The notes: generated from the letters alone by a model not told the origin. DNA of 64,000 nt from Trifolium pratense (GCF_020283565.1 NC_060061.1:33703362-33767361); one strand, 5' to 3'; numbered from the stretch's first letter, positions 12,301 through 24,110 are shown. Program-made: numbers and translations.

Positions 12301-12879
12301 GATTAACCATGGGAAGAAACCGGGTCCGAAAATCTTGTTACCGGAAAGGTCAAGTAACCGGAGAGATGAACTGAAACTGAATTTAGGAGAATCAAAAGTG
12401 ATACCGTTTTTGGAGAGGTTAAGAGATGTAAGAGATGAACATGAAGAAAGAAAAGACCAGTCGGAGAAAGATGAAGAGAGAGTGTTTAGTGAGAGATCTA
12501 TGGTAGTGAGTGAAGGAGTGCACTTTGAATGAGAGAGTGAAATGGGAGATGAGGCAGTGAGGTTTGTGGATTTGAGAGTGAGGGTTTGAAGGTGGTCGAT
12601 GGTGAGAAGATGGGTGGCGATAAGGGTGAGGTTGATGTTGAGAGGGATGAAAGTAAGGTGTATGGAAGTTATGGTGGTTTGGTTGCAGGTGATACCTGTG
12701 AATGAACATGGGTTATTGTTTGGTAGCCAATCATGGAGAAGTGATGGGTTTGGGAGAGATTGTTTGAAGTTGAGAAGTTGAGAAGTTGGGTCTTTTTGAG
12801 AAGAGGTGCATGGTGATAAGTGGAGGAGGAATAGTGAAAGAAGGAGTAAGAGAGTGTTGGTGATGTATGGGGGTTTCAT
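9322..12879 (-). CDS. BRI1: Brassinosteroid receptor kinase BRI1
   Basis: Single-exon receptor kinase of 1185 residues, the usual size and intronless structure of BRI1. At the plasma membrane BRI1 binds brassinolide through its LRR ectodomain and island, pairs with SERK co-receptors and starts signalling to BES1/BZR1. Visible here: an N-terminal signal peptide (about 1-27), an N-cap Cys pair (PCSFTGITC), some two dozen LRRs, the island domain at about 576-640 (includes [12 protein letters not shown] and [12 protein letters not shown]), a membrane segment near 783-808 followed by RKRRKKK, and a kinase domain from about 863. Kinase motifs are intact: GSGGFGDVY near 884, VAIKK near 896, HRDMKSSN near 997, SDFG near 1015, GYVPPEYY near 1041. 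The C-terminus keeps [14 protein letters not shown]. Receptor paralogues BRL1-3 are less likely, given this C-terminus. The start is the first in-frame ATG before the signal peptide. Confidence 0.97.
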   Translation of the reverse strand: MKPPYITNTLLLLLSLFLLHLSPCTSSQKDPTSQLLNFKQSLPNPSLLHDWLPNNNPCSFTGITCNQTTITSIHLTFIPLNINLTLIATHLLTIDHLQTLTLKSTNLTASSPISLSHSKCTPSLTTIDLSLNTLSSSFSDWSFLSSCSSLTSLNLSKNGITFDSPKFSFSSSLRLLDLSGNKIFGPGFFPWLINHELEFLSLAGNKITGEVDFSGYTSLKYLNLSANNFSVSIPLFGECSSLQSLDLSTNKFFGDITRTLSPCKHLLHLNVSDNQFTGPVPFIPSGSIKFLYLAKNHFAGKIPAHLADHCSTLVELDLSSNNLTGPIPREFGACSLLTSFDISNNMFSGELPMEVITEMSSLKELAVASNEFSGEFPVSLSKLTDLESLDLSSNNFTGTVPNWICEGEIGNNLKGIYLQNNRFTGFIPPTLSNCSNLVALDLSFNYFTGTIPPSLGSLTKLRDLILWLNQLHGEIPQELQNMESLENLILDFNDLTGSIPDGLMNCTKLNWISLSNNRLSGVIPRSIGKLSNLAILKLSNNTLSGEIPPALGDCPSLLWLDLNTNLLTGIIPPEMFKQAGKIAINYISSKPYVYIKNDGSRGCNGAGSLLEFAGISQLKLNRISTRNPCNFTRVYKGSIQPVFTLNGSMIFFDISHNNLSGPIPKEIGEMQFLFILHMSHNHLSGSIPQELGKMKNLNILDLSYNELEGQIPETMTRLSLLTELYLSNNFLSGSIPMAGQFDTFQIGSFQNNSALCGGPLPACGTIAAGANSQHKSHRRQASLAGSVAMGLLFALFCIFGLILIAVETRKRRKKKEAAIDGYIDNSHSGNGNNSGWKLTSAREALSINLSTFEKPLRKLTFADLLEATNGFHNDSLIGSGGFGDVYKAQLKDGSVVAIKKLIHVSGQGDREFTAEMETIGKIKHRNLVPLLGYCKVGEERLLVYEYMKYGSLEDVLHDPKKAGIKMNWSVRRKIAIGAARGLAFLHHSCIPHIIHRDMKSSNVLLDENLEARVSDFGMARLMSAMDTHLSVSTLAGTPGYVPPEYYQSFRCSTKGDVYSYGVVLLELLTGRRPTDSADFGDNNLVGWVKQHAKLKISDVFDQELMKEDPNMEIELLQHLKVACACLDDRPWRRPTMIQVLAMFKEIQAGSGGMDSQSTIAAEDEGFNAIEMVEMSIKEVPELSKH

Positions 12880-13110
12880 TTTTACTGGATAGAAAGCTTA
12901 AGTTGATATATTTGAGTTTAGGATATGATGATGTTGGTGATGATGAGGTATTGTACTAGTTAGTATTGGGGTGGTGCCATTAGAGAGGGAGGGTTGGAAG
13001 AGAAGAAGAAGAAGAAGAAGGTTGGGACATGATGATGAAAGAGAGAGTGAAGGAAGGGTACAAGGAGAGTCAAAAGTCGGAGTAAGGATGGTAACAAGGG
13101 TATTTATCAT
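12880..13110 (-). promoter_or_regulatory. BRI1 5' leader and proximal promoter
   Basis: Directly upstream of the BRI1 ATG, the sense strand holds a CTT/TC-rich stretch (13002-13021, CTTCTTCTTCTTCTTCTTCT), typical of plant 5' leaders. A TATA-like ATAAATA lies at 13100-13106, placing a likely transcription start near 13075. This is inference from spacing; no transcript evidence is available. Confidence 0.4.
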
Positions 13111-13475
13111 GTTGAGGTATGGATGGATGGACACAGCTGTGTGTGTTTACTCACATGCCATGTGACACTTCTGTATTTCTTTCTTTGTTTAATTGATGAT
13201 TAACTCTTGATATATTTCTATTTTTAAATTTATTTTGCTTTCTTTGTGTCTGCTATTTACTATAAAATAATGAGTTAGTAATGTCGTAATTCTTAAGTCA
13301 ATTAACAATATTAATATCGTTAAGTTGAATTGAATGTATTTATTTTGATTCCAATTTGAGATCGTATAAGTATGTTTAAATTTTATGTCAAAAAAAAAGT
13401 ATGTTTAAATTTTAGTGGTATTTTGTTGTTAAGTGTACTAGTTTAATAGTTAAATTTTTTTTAAAATAAAATATA

Positions 13476-13656
13476 GGACAAAACTTACATGCATTTTCAT
13501 ACATGCATTTCTTATTTTTCCTCTCATAAAGAGGTAGTTTTTTTTATTAAAAAATAATTTTCTTTTATTTTTTCAAAATGAGAAAACACAAATAATCACC
13601 TCTTTGTGAGTGGAAAAGTAAGAAATGCATGTATGGAAATGCATGTAAGTTTTGTA
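13476..13656. mobile_element. Palindromic MITE, copy 1
   Basis: About 181 bp, almost one long inverted repeat: GGACAAAACTTACATGCATT at the left and ATGCATGTAAGTTTTGT at the right, with TTTCCTCTCATAAAGAGGT and ACCTCTTTGTGAGTGGAAA as inner arms. A near-identical copy is at 45413-45595. The last two bases of the right end differ from that copy. Confidence 0.85.
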
Positions 13657-13738
13657 AGCAGTAGATATTTATAGTTAAAAAAAAGTAGTGGATATTTGAC
13701 ACATTAACCATTTAGTCATGGGTTACATCTCCAACAGG

Positions 13739-14254
13739 TAGGGGCGTCTCCGAGTTTTAGGAGGCTATGTGCAAAATATAAAAGTGGTTTCTTAATAAAA
13801 AAAAAAAAATTTTTTTTAAAAAAAATTATCGATTTAAATTGCATATAATATAAATAAAAAAATTATTCTTGTAAACATATAAATTATCAATATTAAATCA
13901 ATTGCATTAAATTAAATGAATAAGAAATACAAAATAATTATCTTTGTATATAACGTCAAAAAGAACATCCTAATCTAACATTAAATTTTATGCAAAGATT
14001 AAAATGGACTAGAACTATATTTACGAGTATAGATAACTAATCTATTGATACTCATATGATATTTTATGAAATTAACAATATATAACTATTATTTTAGGGC
14101 CTAAAAATTAATCTATTAATATACATCTGATATTTTATAGGTATAAATAATACATAAGTAATATTATAGGACCTCAAAATTTTGAGTTGAGACCCTCAAA
14201 ATTTTGAGGCCCAATGTCGTCGCACACCCCGTACATGTGTGCAAGACGCCTCTG
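13739..14254. mobile_element. hAT-type non-autonomous element, copy 1
   Basis: 516 bp. Ends are TAGGGGCGTCTCCG and GCAAGACGCCTCTG (reverse complement CAGAGGCGTCTTGC). Flanking octamers CCAACAGG and CCGCTAGG agree at 6 of 8 positions, a decayed 8-bp target duplication. It is the same family as 20511-21012, sharing sequence end to end. There is no coding capacity, so it must have been moved by a transposase from elsewhere. Confidence 0.8.
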
Positions 14255-14283
14255 CCGCTAGGTGTGTATGGAAAAATATTTGT

Positions 14284-15599
14284 GGCTTAATTAGTTAATT
14301 GGTCCCTTAAAGACATTTTAAGTTTCACAATGGTCCCTTAAAGAAAAAAAGGTTCGGATTGGTCCCTTAAAGACATTTCCGTTTGTCAAATTGGTCCTTT
14401 CCGTTAATTTATCAACCACAAATGTATTAGGTGGACCAACATTGAATGTGGTCCACCATATACCAAAATATATTTTTTAATCTTAACCATTTGATCTTAT
14501 TTGAAAAAAAGAGACCATTGAATTTTGCATGTCTATCAAATCTAATGGTACACCATCACCAACTAAATTATTTTTCTATTTCTTCATCTCTTCCACCCAT
14601 TCATCTTCAAATTGTTCATAAATTCATCAATCACTTTCAGATTTTGTATCAACTTCAAATAAACACAGAATTTTTTAAAAATTTTCTAAACTTTCTAAAA
14701 TTTTAACTTCTCACAAATCCTAAATCTTGAAACAAAAATCCTAAATTTCCAAAATCTCATATCTCCACATCAACCCTCCTACAAAATCCCAAATCCTTAA
14801 GCACACCTTCACACAAAATCCTCCAACGAATTAGAGACGACAACAACATCAACACCACCCTCTGCTGAGCTTGAAATACGATGCCAAAACTTGAGCTACC
14901 ACATTGCCATCACCGCTCTATCTGTAATCCATTAGTGGATTGATAGATTAATGGGTTGGAGGTTGAAGAATTAATTTTCTACCTGACAACGAGGTGGAAT
15001 ATTTGATGAGTTTGTTTGAACAGATAGAGTAACATCAAAATTCTTCCCTTAACAATAAGGTGGGATGTTTGATGAGCCACACATAATGGGTTGGAGGTTG
15101 AACGATTTTGTATGTGTTTAAGAATTTCTTGAATTTTGTTGGAGGTTGAAAGTTGATGTAGAGATGTGGGATTTTAGAAATTTAGGATTTTTATTTGAAG
15201 ATTTGAGATTTTGAGTAAACTTGAAATTTTGGGTAAAAAAAATCTGGGTTAGTTTGATGAATTTATGAAGAACATGAAGATGAATAGGTGGAAGAAGATG
15301 AAGAAATAGAAAAATAACTTAGTTGGTGATGGTGCACCATTAGATCCCATGGACATGCAAAAATCAAATGGCCTCTTTTTTAAAAATAAGATCAAATGGT
15401 TAAAATTAAAAGATTTATTGAGGTATATGGTGGACCGCCTACAATGTTAGTCCACCATATAAATTCTGTTAAAAGTTAACGGAAAAGACCTTTTTCACTA
15501 ACAGATATATCATTAAGGGACTCAGATGGAACATTTATTCATTAAGGGACCAAAGTGAAACCAGAAATTTCTTTAAGGGACCAAAATAGTAATTAAGCC
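14284..15599. mobile_element. Mutator-like long-TIR element
   Basis: 1316 bp flanked by a perfect 9-bp duplication, AATATTTGT (14275-14283 and 15600-15608), the hallmark of MULEs. Termini GGCTTAATTAGTTAATTGGT and, reverse-complemented, GGCTTAATTACTATTTTGGT. Inverted similarity continues well inside: about 14440-14660 pairs with 15240-15470. No transposase reading frame is present. The long arms could fold into a hairpin and feed small-RNA production. Confidence 0.88.
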
Positions 15600-15683
15600 A
15601 ATATTTGTTGGAAGAGGTCAACCCTTTAAATGGATCTCATAAATGAATCTCAGTTACCTCAAGAGATCAGAGAATACTTTTGG

Positions 15684-15689
<6 letters not shown>

Positions 15690-15773
<84 letters not shown>
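15690..15773. repeat. (TA)n microsatellite
   Basis: About 42 uninterrupted TA dinucleotides. Confidence 0.97.
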
Positions 15774-15776
<3 letters not shown>

Positions 15777-16601
15777 AGTTTAGTCGACAATATAGTGTTA
15801 ACAAACTAAAACTCAAATCTTAATAATCATATTAAAATTCTTCTACATATGACCAAAGGTTAGTAATAATTTGAGATCTACATTCTTCAAATGACATCCA
15901 ACTCTCGGAAAAAATCGACTATATATGAAATCTCTAAGAAGACAAATTTTGCCATAAATTGAAAAGATATTTGCAAGGTTGAGGAAAAATTTAGAAATTG
16001 CATATTTAATAATAGAAAAAAAAAATTAAATGTACAAATAAAAAGATGATTCTATATTTCCTATTTTCCAAACTTTTTTTGGTTAAAGCAGAAAAAATTA
16101 TTTCTTTTAAAATTTTAATGCATACATTGATTACATTACTTTTAATTATATTAGTATCATTTTTATTTTTTTAACCTTTACACAGGATACTTTTTAGCAC
16201 TCTTGCTTATATTATGAAATACTAAAAATGTAATACCCCTTCAAAGAAAATTGTAGTTTTAAATTAGAAATTAGAAAACTTATTCAAAAATAGAAAAATT
16301 AATGGAGTAGCACAGCTAATAGTGTCATTAAAACACAAAAAACATGCAAAATCATTTGGGGTAAAAATTGAGATCAGTTTTATAAGTAAATAACTAATTT
16401 AATTATTATATACTTTTCTTCTCTGTTTATAATATTACTTAGAAGTAAAATATTTATTCCTAAATATAAACTTATTTTAAAATAATAGTAATTATTAAAT
16501 TATATCACAGATTAATATTACTAAATATCAGATTTTCTCTTTTATGTATATTTGGGGTAAGGCCTAATCCCCCATTGTATTTTCTTTTTCTTTTTCTCTT
16601 T
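15774..16601. other. Intergenic, nothing recognised
   Basis: AT-rich DNA with stop codons in all frames at short intervals. No conserved motif or repeat boundary was found. Confidence 0.3.
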
Positions 16602-16610
16602 TTAATTTAA

Positions 16611-16779
16611 GAGTTTTTCTAACAACATTGCACAGGATAAGAAGGTGATATTAATGCACCACTTTGTGGGTTCTCCAAATTGTATTAATGAGGCCTTTTG
16701 TTTTCTTCTCTCCTCTATTAAATTGATATTCTTTTTTCTGCTCTCACTTTTATGATCTGTTCTGCAACCCTTCCTCCAC

Positions 16780-16814
<35 letters not shown>

Positions 16815-17356
16815 AAATCACCCCAACTTCTTATTCTTCAAAATTACAACAAAATCACCGTCCCCCATTCTTTAACTACCATGAACACTATCACACAAAT
16901 CATCACCAAAGAGAACAACAAGAACAAGTCAAATATACAAAGGAGAAAGAGAAATTGAAATACAGTGAAGATTAAAGTCATCATATGTGGAAATCGTTTC
17001 GAGATTTACAACCTTCTGTCCGGTATTGTTGTTCCCATTTGATTTTCACTGTTATGTAACGGAATTGTCGACGTTAAGATGAAACTAAATGATGCAGTCT
17101 ATGCAGTTGTTTGCCGTTAAGAAAAAATAGAAGAGAAAGACAATTTCTTCTTCTTTTTTTTTTACGGAAGAGAATGACAGTTTCTTATAAAGGTGTATAA
17201 CATGTCGGAGAAGAGAGAGCAGAAAAAAAAAATATCAATTTAATAGAGGAGAGAAGGAAAAAAAAGATCTCATTAATACAATTTGGAAAACCCATAAAGT
17301 GGTGCATTAATATCACCTCCTTATCCTGTGTAATTTTGCACAGGTTAGAAAACCTC
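16611..17356. mobile_element. Mutator-like element with internal CT tract
   Basis: 746 bp between two copies of the 9-bp duplication TTAATTTAA (16602-16610 and 17357-17365). Termini GAGTTTTTCTAAC and, reverse-complemented, GAGGTTTTCTAAC. Inverted arms of roughly 130 bp pair 16630-16745 with 17215-17345 (GCACAGGATAAGAAGGTGAT against CACCTCCTTATCCTGTG). The centre has a (CT)n tract at 16783-16811 and a CA-rich stretch with no convincing ORF. Confidence 0.88.
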
Positions 17357-17365
17357 TTAATTTAA

Positions 17366-18481
17366 TATCAGTTATAGATAGAGGATGGGGACGGGTAGGG
17401 GTGACAACATAATTGGGATGTCTACCTTTATCTTGATATCTGGATGCTCTTAATTTATAAAAAAAAAAATCATATTTTCTAAGATATATGGTCCGCTTGA
17501 ATTTGACTTAATTTTTAGTTTATGAAAATAATTTATGCAAATAAATAAACCTTTTGTATTAATTCATAAGTTTTTACTGACAAAAATTGTATTTTTGTAA
17601 GCAATTTTCTCATAAACTGAAGCGAACACGCCCACACCATAAACACTACTCGGCGAACTTGTGTATGGTAGCGAAACTAGATAGCAAAAAAAGTGTTTAT
17701 GAGCCTTCGTATCTCAAGACGGTGAATAAATTGACCGCTAACACAGACCAATTCATATACCAATAGCCCCATGCAATAAATCATCACAAGAATTCAAGAC
17801 TCTTACAGGTCAATTCGTCTTGCGTCAAATTGAGTCAGTTAAAGGCATATCACAGTCATTCTGAAATCAATCACGAGGATTGGTTTAGATATTAAGACGA
17901 AATCAACACACTGGAGGTGAACCCGAAACATCGAAACCAACAAATCTTAACAGATCTGAAACAATATGAGAATCTAGAATGAGAACGACAATCAAACAAT
18001 ACAACAACCGTATGAAACAAACAAAAAAACACCATCGTTGAACCACACAAACCCGTAAAACTGGATCTGAAAGTGACGAATATGTAGAATAACCATTTAC
18101 TGCAAACATTGTTTCAAGAAGTGACCCGCAAAAAACCACAACATAGCAAAGCAAGAGAGAACCATAGACACCAAAACGGTGGACCTCCTCCCCTCTCTCT
18201 CTAAAACCCAAGCAACGAAATTGAGCTTAGCAAAAGAAGAAGCCACCTACGGTGGCACCGGTCGAGAAACAACCCTTATATATGGTGAAGACTCATCCAG
18301 GTTAAATGGCGATGTCACGAAACCAACAAGATTGGTCACACCACCACAAAATCGGATCTACGTTGTGATTGCTATTTTTGATTTGTAGGCGAAAAAATGG
18401 GCTCTTTCGGTGGTGGTGGATTGCGACCGATTTTTTAAAGAGAAGGGAATTCAATTTCACTTGATTTGTATAGAATACATG

Positions 18482-18549
<68 letters not shown>

Positions 18550-18974
18550 CAACACGTATTTCATCTAACTTTTAACAGTATATTGAAAAAATAATACATA
18601 ATTAGTAAGTCATTAGAAGTCAGATTAGATATGATATCTTTTATTTTTCCTAAATTCACATTAGAAATTTAGAGATTTAACTTGGAATGCTAGCTACCAA
18701 AATTGCACCTGTAATCCTGCATAGACGTGTGATTGTCAATTGGAGTTTCTTCCTTTGTTCACACTGCCAAAGATTGTGTATTTATTAATGTTTCATATGT
18801 GCAACCATCATTCGCATCGAATGTGATCAACTTATATCCATGTTTCCAATTGTGTTAAACCCTGATTTGCATAATCGATTGTGCAACTCTGTCATCACAG
18901 GTGAACCTCCTTCGCAATTGCGAACACCTGAAGCATAAATATAATATCGTTAGAGTAAGGCAGAACATCAAAAG
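17366..18974. other. Intergenic with (TA)n microsatellite
   Basis: No gene is supported. 17880-18400 is somewhat richer in G+C and has short opposing ORFs (17903-18211 minus, 18179-18388 plus) without recognisable domains; it may be a transposon relic. A (TA)n tract of about 29 repeats lies at 18486-18544. Confidence 0.35.
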
Positions 18975-19326
18975 TGTTAGTTAATGTGCTAATTTGATTT
19001 TATGTTAGTGGAATATGATAAAGTAGTGGAAATTATCTAATGTAAGTGAAGAGTTAATGTAAGTGAAGAGTTACATGAGTGAATTGTCATTGTTATTAGT
19101 GGAAGCACTTAGTGCTTAGTGGAGTGTTCAATTATGGATTAAACACTTAGTAGTGGTGACTCTTTGATAGTTCTAACCATCACTACTCATGCTATATATA
19201 TTCATGTGTATGAGATGCATTTGATATAAGAAAAATACATGAATATTTAGCCCCAAAAATATTTTCTTACTCTATATTCTGCAACAATATAGGTTATAAT
19301 ATACCACCTCTAGGATACCACCAACA
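18975..19326 (+). repeat. 5' LTR of the plus-strand Copia element
   Basis: Starts TGTTAGTTAATGTGC and ends CCACCAACA immediately before the primer binding site. About 352 bp. TATA-like GCTATATATATTC lies near 19190. The start is inferred from the TG end; no partner LTR exists in the window to confirm it. Confidence 0.7.
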
Positions 19327-19379
19327 GAGTGGTATCAGAGCTGCAGATCCTCTCAGCTACAGCAAAAACAACAAAAAAT

Positions 19380-22171
19380 ATGGCTTCCACAACCAACCCT
19401 TCCGCAATTTATAGCAATGTTAAAGTTCCTTTGTTTGAAGGATAGAACTATGATTTTTGGGCTGTTAAAATGGAGATTCTATTCACCTCTTTGGATGTTT
19501 TGGAGTTCGTCCAAAACGGATATGAAGAACCAGCACATAAAGCAAATGAAAAGGATGAAGAATCAAGCACCTGGCTTGAAGAATTAAAGAAGATCACATA
19601 TGTTGGTGTTCTCGGGATGATTCAAAGAGGAGTCTCTCTATCCATTTTCCCAAGGATTATGAGAGCAAAAACATCAAATGAAGCATGGACTATTCTACAA
19701 TAAGAGTTTGAAGGAGACTCAAAGGTGCGAACTGTGAAACTTCAATCTCTTAAGAGTGAGTATGAAAATGAAAGAATGAAGGAGAATGAGAGTTTGAATG
19801 AATACTTCAATAGACTCTTTGAATTTGTGAATCAAATGAAGTCACATAGAGATACAATAGATGATCGCAGAATTGTTGATAAAATTCTAATTAGTTTGAC
19901 AGAAAGATTTGATCATATGGTGGCTGTTATAGAAGAAACTAAGGACCTATCAACTATGTTTGTTCAAGGGTTGATGGGGTCTTTGAGATCTTATGAGCAA
20001 AGGTTGTTACGACGTTCTGAAAAATCAGTTGAGAGTGTCTTTCAATCTAAACTCAACATTCAGCCCAACAATGGTGAAAATAAGCCTCAAACACAAAATA
20101 GAGGTGAGTCTTCTAGAGGTGGCAGATTTAGAAGAGGCTGATGTAGAGGAAGAGGCGCGAATGGTGGAAGATGGCATGAAGGAGCATCAAATATGTGGTG
20201 CAACATTCGTAAAAGTAACACTCATGCAGAGAAGAATTGTTGGAACAAGGGCAAATCACAATGTCACAATTGCAGGAGATTCGGACACATTAAAAAAGAT
20301 TGTCATTTTGGCAATCAGCAGCATGCTTCATTTGCAAAAAGAGAAAATGATGAAGGTAATTTGTTCTTTGTTTGTCAAAAAACATTTCAAGAAGATAAAA
20401 ATGTGTGGTATTTGGACAGCGATTGTAGCAATCATAAGACCAGAAAGAAAGAAGCTTTTATCAACATTGATTCTTCATTTGGCTCAAAAGTTAAATTGGG
20501 CAATGGAGAACAGGGGCGTCTCCGAGTTTTAGGAGGCTCTGTGCAAAATATAAAAGTGGCCCCTTAATAAAAAAAAATTAAAAAAATTATCGATTTAAAT
20601 TGCATATAATATAAAAAAAAAAACATTCTTGTAGACATATAAATTATCAATATTAAATCTTACATTAAATTAAATGGAACAAGAAATACAAAATAATTAT
20701 CTTTGAATATAACGTCAAAAAGAAACATCATAATCTAAGATTAAATTTTATGCAAAAATTAAAATGGACTAGAACTATATTTACGAGTATAGATAACTAT
20801 AATATATTGATACTCATGATATTTATGAACATTAACAATATATAACTATTATTTTAGGGCCTAAAAATTAATCTATTATTATACATCTGATATTTTATAG
20901 GTATAAATAATATATAAGTAATATTATAGGACCTCAAAATTTTGAGTTGAGGCCCTCAAAATTTTGAGGCCCTATGCCGTCGCACCTCGCACATGCATGC
21001 GAGCCTCCTCTGATGGAGAACATGTTGAAGTAAAAGGCAAAGGCAGCATTGGAGTTACAACAAAGCAAGGAAGCAAAGTTATTCATGACACTCTTTATGT
21101 ATCAGAATTAGATGAGAACTTGTTAAGCATTGGATAACTTTTGAAGCATGACTATTCTCTAAATTTTGAGAATCTTGAGTGCAGAATTTTTGATTCAAAG
21201 AGAAGAAATGTTGTTGTTGTAAAAATGACCAGCAATAGAAGTTTTCCACTTTCTCTTAATTATGAGAAAAATTTCAGCATGATGGCTAGAGAAGATAATG
21301 ACTCTTGTTTGTGGCACAAAAGACTTGGGCACTTGAACTACAATAGTTTCAAGTTGCTTTATCAAAAGAAGATGGTGTATTGGCTGCCAATAATTGAAGA
21401 AAAATCTGGTGTGTATGAAGGATGTATGCTTGGCAAGCACCACCACCAACCATTTCCAAAGGGAGGAGCATGAAGAGCTAAACAAGTGTTGGAACTTGTA
21501 CACACAAATGTGTGTGGCCCTATGAATATTTTGTCTCATGCCAAAAATAGGTACTTTATCTTGTTTATTGATGATTTTATCCGCATGACATGGGTGTATT
21601 TTATGAGACAAAAATCTGAAGTTTTTGAAATTTTTAAGAAGTTTAAAGCTTTTGTTGAGAAACAAAGTGGTAGGTTTATAAAAGTATTGAGAAGTGACAA
21701 GGGAATGAGTACACCTCAAATGAATTTCACAAATTTTGTGAAGATGAAGGGGCTGAAAGATAGCTCACTGTTGGCTATACACCTCAGCAAAATGGTGTAT
21801 CTGAAAGAAAGAACCAAACTGTGATGGAGATGGCAAAGTCTATGCTGTTTGAGAAAGGTTTACTTAAAACCTTTTGGCCCGAAGCTGTTAATACTGCTGT
21901 GTATTTGTTGAATAGATGTCCAACAAAGGCTGTATGGAATAAGACTACATTTGAAGCTTGAAGTGGAAGAACACCTCCTGACCTTCGGTGAACCACCTTA
22001 AAGTTTTTGGGTGTGTTTGCTATGCTCAAATTCCTAAACAAAAGAGGACAAAGTTGGAAGAAACAAGTGAAAGATGTGTCTTTATTGGCTATAGTTCCAT
22101 GTCAAAGGGCTATAGACTTCACAACATGAAGACAAACAAGGTGATCATTAGCCAGGACTATAAATATATTT
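19380..22171 (+). pseudogene. Copia gag-pol remnant with stops and a lost protease glycine
   Basis: The gag frame begins ATGGCTTCCACA at 19380, with in-frame stops at 19443-19445 and 19701-19703 and another at 20139-20141. A CCHC knuckle (CHNCRRFGHIKKDC) follows at about 20258-20300. The protease motif reads WYLDSDCSNH, with Asp for the normal Gly of D-S/T-G. After the MITE, GAG-pre-integrase (LWHKRLGHLN) and an integrase core follow; the core has HTNVCGPM, Asn replacing the first catalytic Asp. A frameshift near 21705 and a stop at about 21961 break the rest. The accumulated lesions show long inactivity. Confidence 0.9.
20511..21012. mobile_element. hAT-type MITE, copy 2, inside the Copia element
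   Basis: 502 bp with ends CAGGGGCGTCTCCGAG and GCGAGCCTCCTCTG, flanked by a perfect 8-bp duplication ATGGAGAA (20503-20510 and 21013-21020), as hAT transposases make. It splits the Copia reading frame between the protease and the GAG-pre-integrase, so it is younger than the Copia insertion. It shares its whole length with 13739-14254. Confidence 0.93.
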
Positions 22172-22700
22172 AATCCCAAAAATTATAACAAAAAGATGTG
22201 TTGAGTCACGAAGGGGCAGCCGAGGACACATTGGATTTTAAGAACAACTCTACAAGTGAATTGAACACCACATTTTTACCTAAAATAAGATGCTAAAATT
22301 ATGGGTCATATCACTTATAAAATATTCAAGCTTCACATTTTCAACCTATGAGACTTCTCATCTCACACTTGCTACAACAAGATGACATACTTTAAATACC
22401 ACTTTTTTTTAAAAAAAAATTGTAACAAACAAGTGTTGGGTATACCTCAGCTTCTCTCGTCATGAATCGAAAATGAAAAAGTGAATAACAACACCAAAAT
22501 TTATCTCCTCTCATTAAATAGAAATTGGTGAGAACTGAGAATAATAGAAAGGATCACTTCACACACCGCAAGTCTATGTCTTACTTCCAAGCACTTTTGA
22601 CCCACGTGTGCATTCTTGTGACGTGGCACTAATAAGTAGAGAAAGTAGAGAATTTATTTATCTTCTTAGATTTTCTATTAAAAGGGACTACAGAAATTGT
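22172..22700. other. Intergenic, nothing recognised
   Basis: AT-rich sequence after the truncated Copia element. No LTR-like end or coding frame is visible. Confidence 0.3.
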
Positions 22701-22707
22701 TTGTACA

Positions 22708-23200
22708 AAAAAAATTGTTGTTAACCGACATAATATGACACATGTGGTAGATACTTGAGTCCCTTAATTATTTGATCTGAGTTTGATCTTCGACCGATGC
22801 GTATGGACAAATATTTATCGAGAGAGGTCAACCCCTTAATGAATCTCAGTTATCTCGAGGGAATTAGTCTATGCAGTTGTGCGTAAATGATACTTTCGGT
22901 TTATAAAAAGAATTGCTGCTAAGAATTTAAATTAAAATCTCATCTGTTTGGTAGAATTTTTTATTAACCAACATAATGTGACATAAGTGGTAAATACTTG
23001 AGTCCCTTAATTATTTGATACTGAGTTCGATCTCCAACCAGTGTGTATATGGAGAAACATTTGTTGGGAGAGGTCAACTTCTTAAATGAATTTCAATTAC
23101 CTCAAAGAAATTAGTCTCTACATTTATGCGCGGAGGATACTTTTAGTTAAAAAAAAAAATTGTTGTTAAGAATTTAAATTAAAATCTCATATGTTTGTAA
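22708..23200. repeat. Two tandem copies of a SINE-like repeat
   Basis: Two units with a period of about 243 bp. Each has GTGGTARATACTTGAGTCCC (box A-like) and, some 45 bp later, GAGTTYGATCT (box B-like), then TATGGA(G/C)AAA(C/T)ATTT, AGAGGTCAAC and a tail of A-rich sequence with TTAAGAATTTAAATTAAAAT. A further copy of the same repeat around 13700-15680 has been split by the hAT-type and MULE elements there. The SINE assignment rests on the paired Pol III-like boxes and A-rich tail. Confidence 0.6.
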
Positions 23201-24102
23201 GTAAGTGACTTTTGAAAGGAAAAAAAAAGGTTTGTTATGAGTGTGGGTGACGTGATTGTTAATTTGTCACCGCTCACTTTTTTCTCTCAGCAAAAAATGA
23301 ACGGTAGATAAATCCATAAACAAAAATTTATTCATTTTCTAAGTAATCTAATAGGTCCAAAAGAGCATGATTTCACAAATGGGGTCCAATATTTATTAGC
23401 TTGAATAAATGGGCACTGGAAATGGGGAAGAAAGGTTTGGCTAGTTTTATGAAAGTAAGGAACAAAATACAAAAGTTTCACTATTGGGCACAAGTAAGCG
23501 ATACCGTATAGTGTAGTTGACACCATACCGGTATAATACATGTACTGTACAAGTATTGTTTATCAAATGCTATACACATAATTAAAGTTCCATTATTTGG
23601 TCACAAGTAATCGATATCGTATACTCCTTCTATCGTTATAAACAAAAATTATTTTTTAGATTCATTGAGTAACTGATGAAGCTTAACTATATTATAGTTC
23701 AGATTCATCAATTACTCAATAAATCTAAAAAATAACTTTTGTTTATAATTAAGGAGGAAGAGAGTAATTTTTTTTTATAATTCGATAGAGTATAGTTAAC
23801 ACCGTATGATTAATACATGTATAGTGTTGTTTATTGAATACTATACAAAATTAATGTTCCAATATTTGGGCATAAGCCATACCGTATAGTTGACACCGTA
23901 TAATACATGTGTTGTAGTATTGTTTATTGAATGCTATACAAAATTAAAGTTCCACTATATGGGCACAAGTAAGCGATATTGTATAGTTGACACCGTATAA
24001 TACATGTATAGTATTGTTTTTTCTCAATCATTTATAGTATTGTTTATTGAATGTTATACGAGTAATCACATATAAATATGTCTCGTGAGATTAGCTCAGT
24101 TA
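23201..24102. other. Intergenic with Stowaway-like MITE and ATACCGTATA repeats
   Basis: A Stowaway-like inverted repeat spans about 23634-23763 (CTCCTTCTATCGTTATAAAC and its degenerate complement GTTTATAATTAAGGAGGAAG). On both sides the phrase ATACCGTATAGTTGACACCG with TAATACATGTA recurs about four times (about 23500, 23800, 23880, 23980), a diverged tandem repeat. No gene. Confidence 0.5.
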
Positions 24103-24110
24103 GTAGGAAT

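Larger units (their letters stand above)
18975..22171 (+). mobile_element. Truncated Copia retrotransposon carrying a nested MITE
   Basis: A plus-strand element comprising a 5' LTR (18975-19326), a TGGTATCAGAGC primer site (19330-19341), gag, protease, GAG-pre-integrase and integrase. The coding remnant stops after an integrase-downstream block ending at 22171. No reverse transcriptase, RNase H or 3' LTR follows, so the 3' half is deleted. A hAT-type MITE interrupts it at 20511-21012. Confidence 0.9.

Noticed and set aside
12419..12709. His/Pro-rich ORF antisense or out of frame within BRI1
   Set aside because: It lies wholly inside the BRI1 coding sequence in another frame; BRI1 motifs fix the true frame.
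12898..13134. Open frame directly upstream of BRI1, in the same frame, as an upstream ORF
   Set aside because: Its first codon is GTG. The first ATG at 13108-13110 overlaps a TATA-like ATAAATA, so the transcript probably starts downstream of it. The residues are low-complexity.
24081..24110. tRNA gene beginning GTGAGATTAGCTCAGTTAGT
   Set aside because: Only a box A-like half is present. No box B or cloverleaf follows once the hAT-type insertion is removed.
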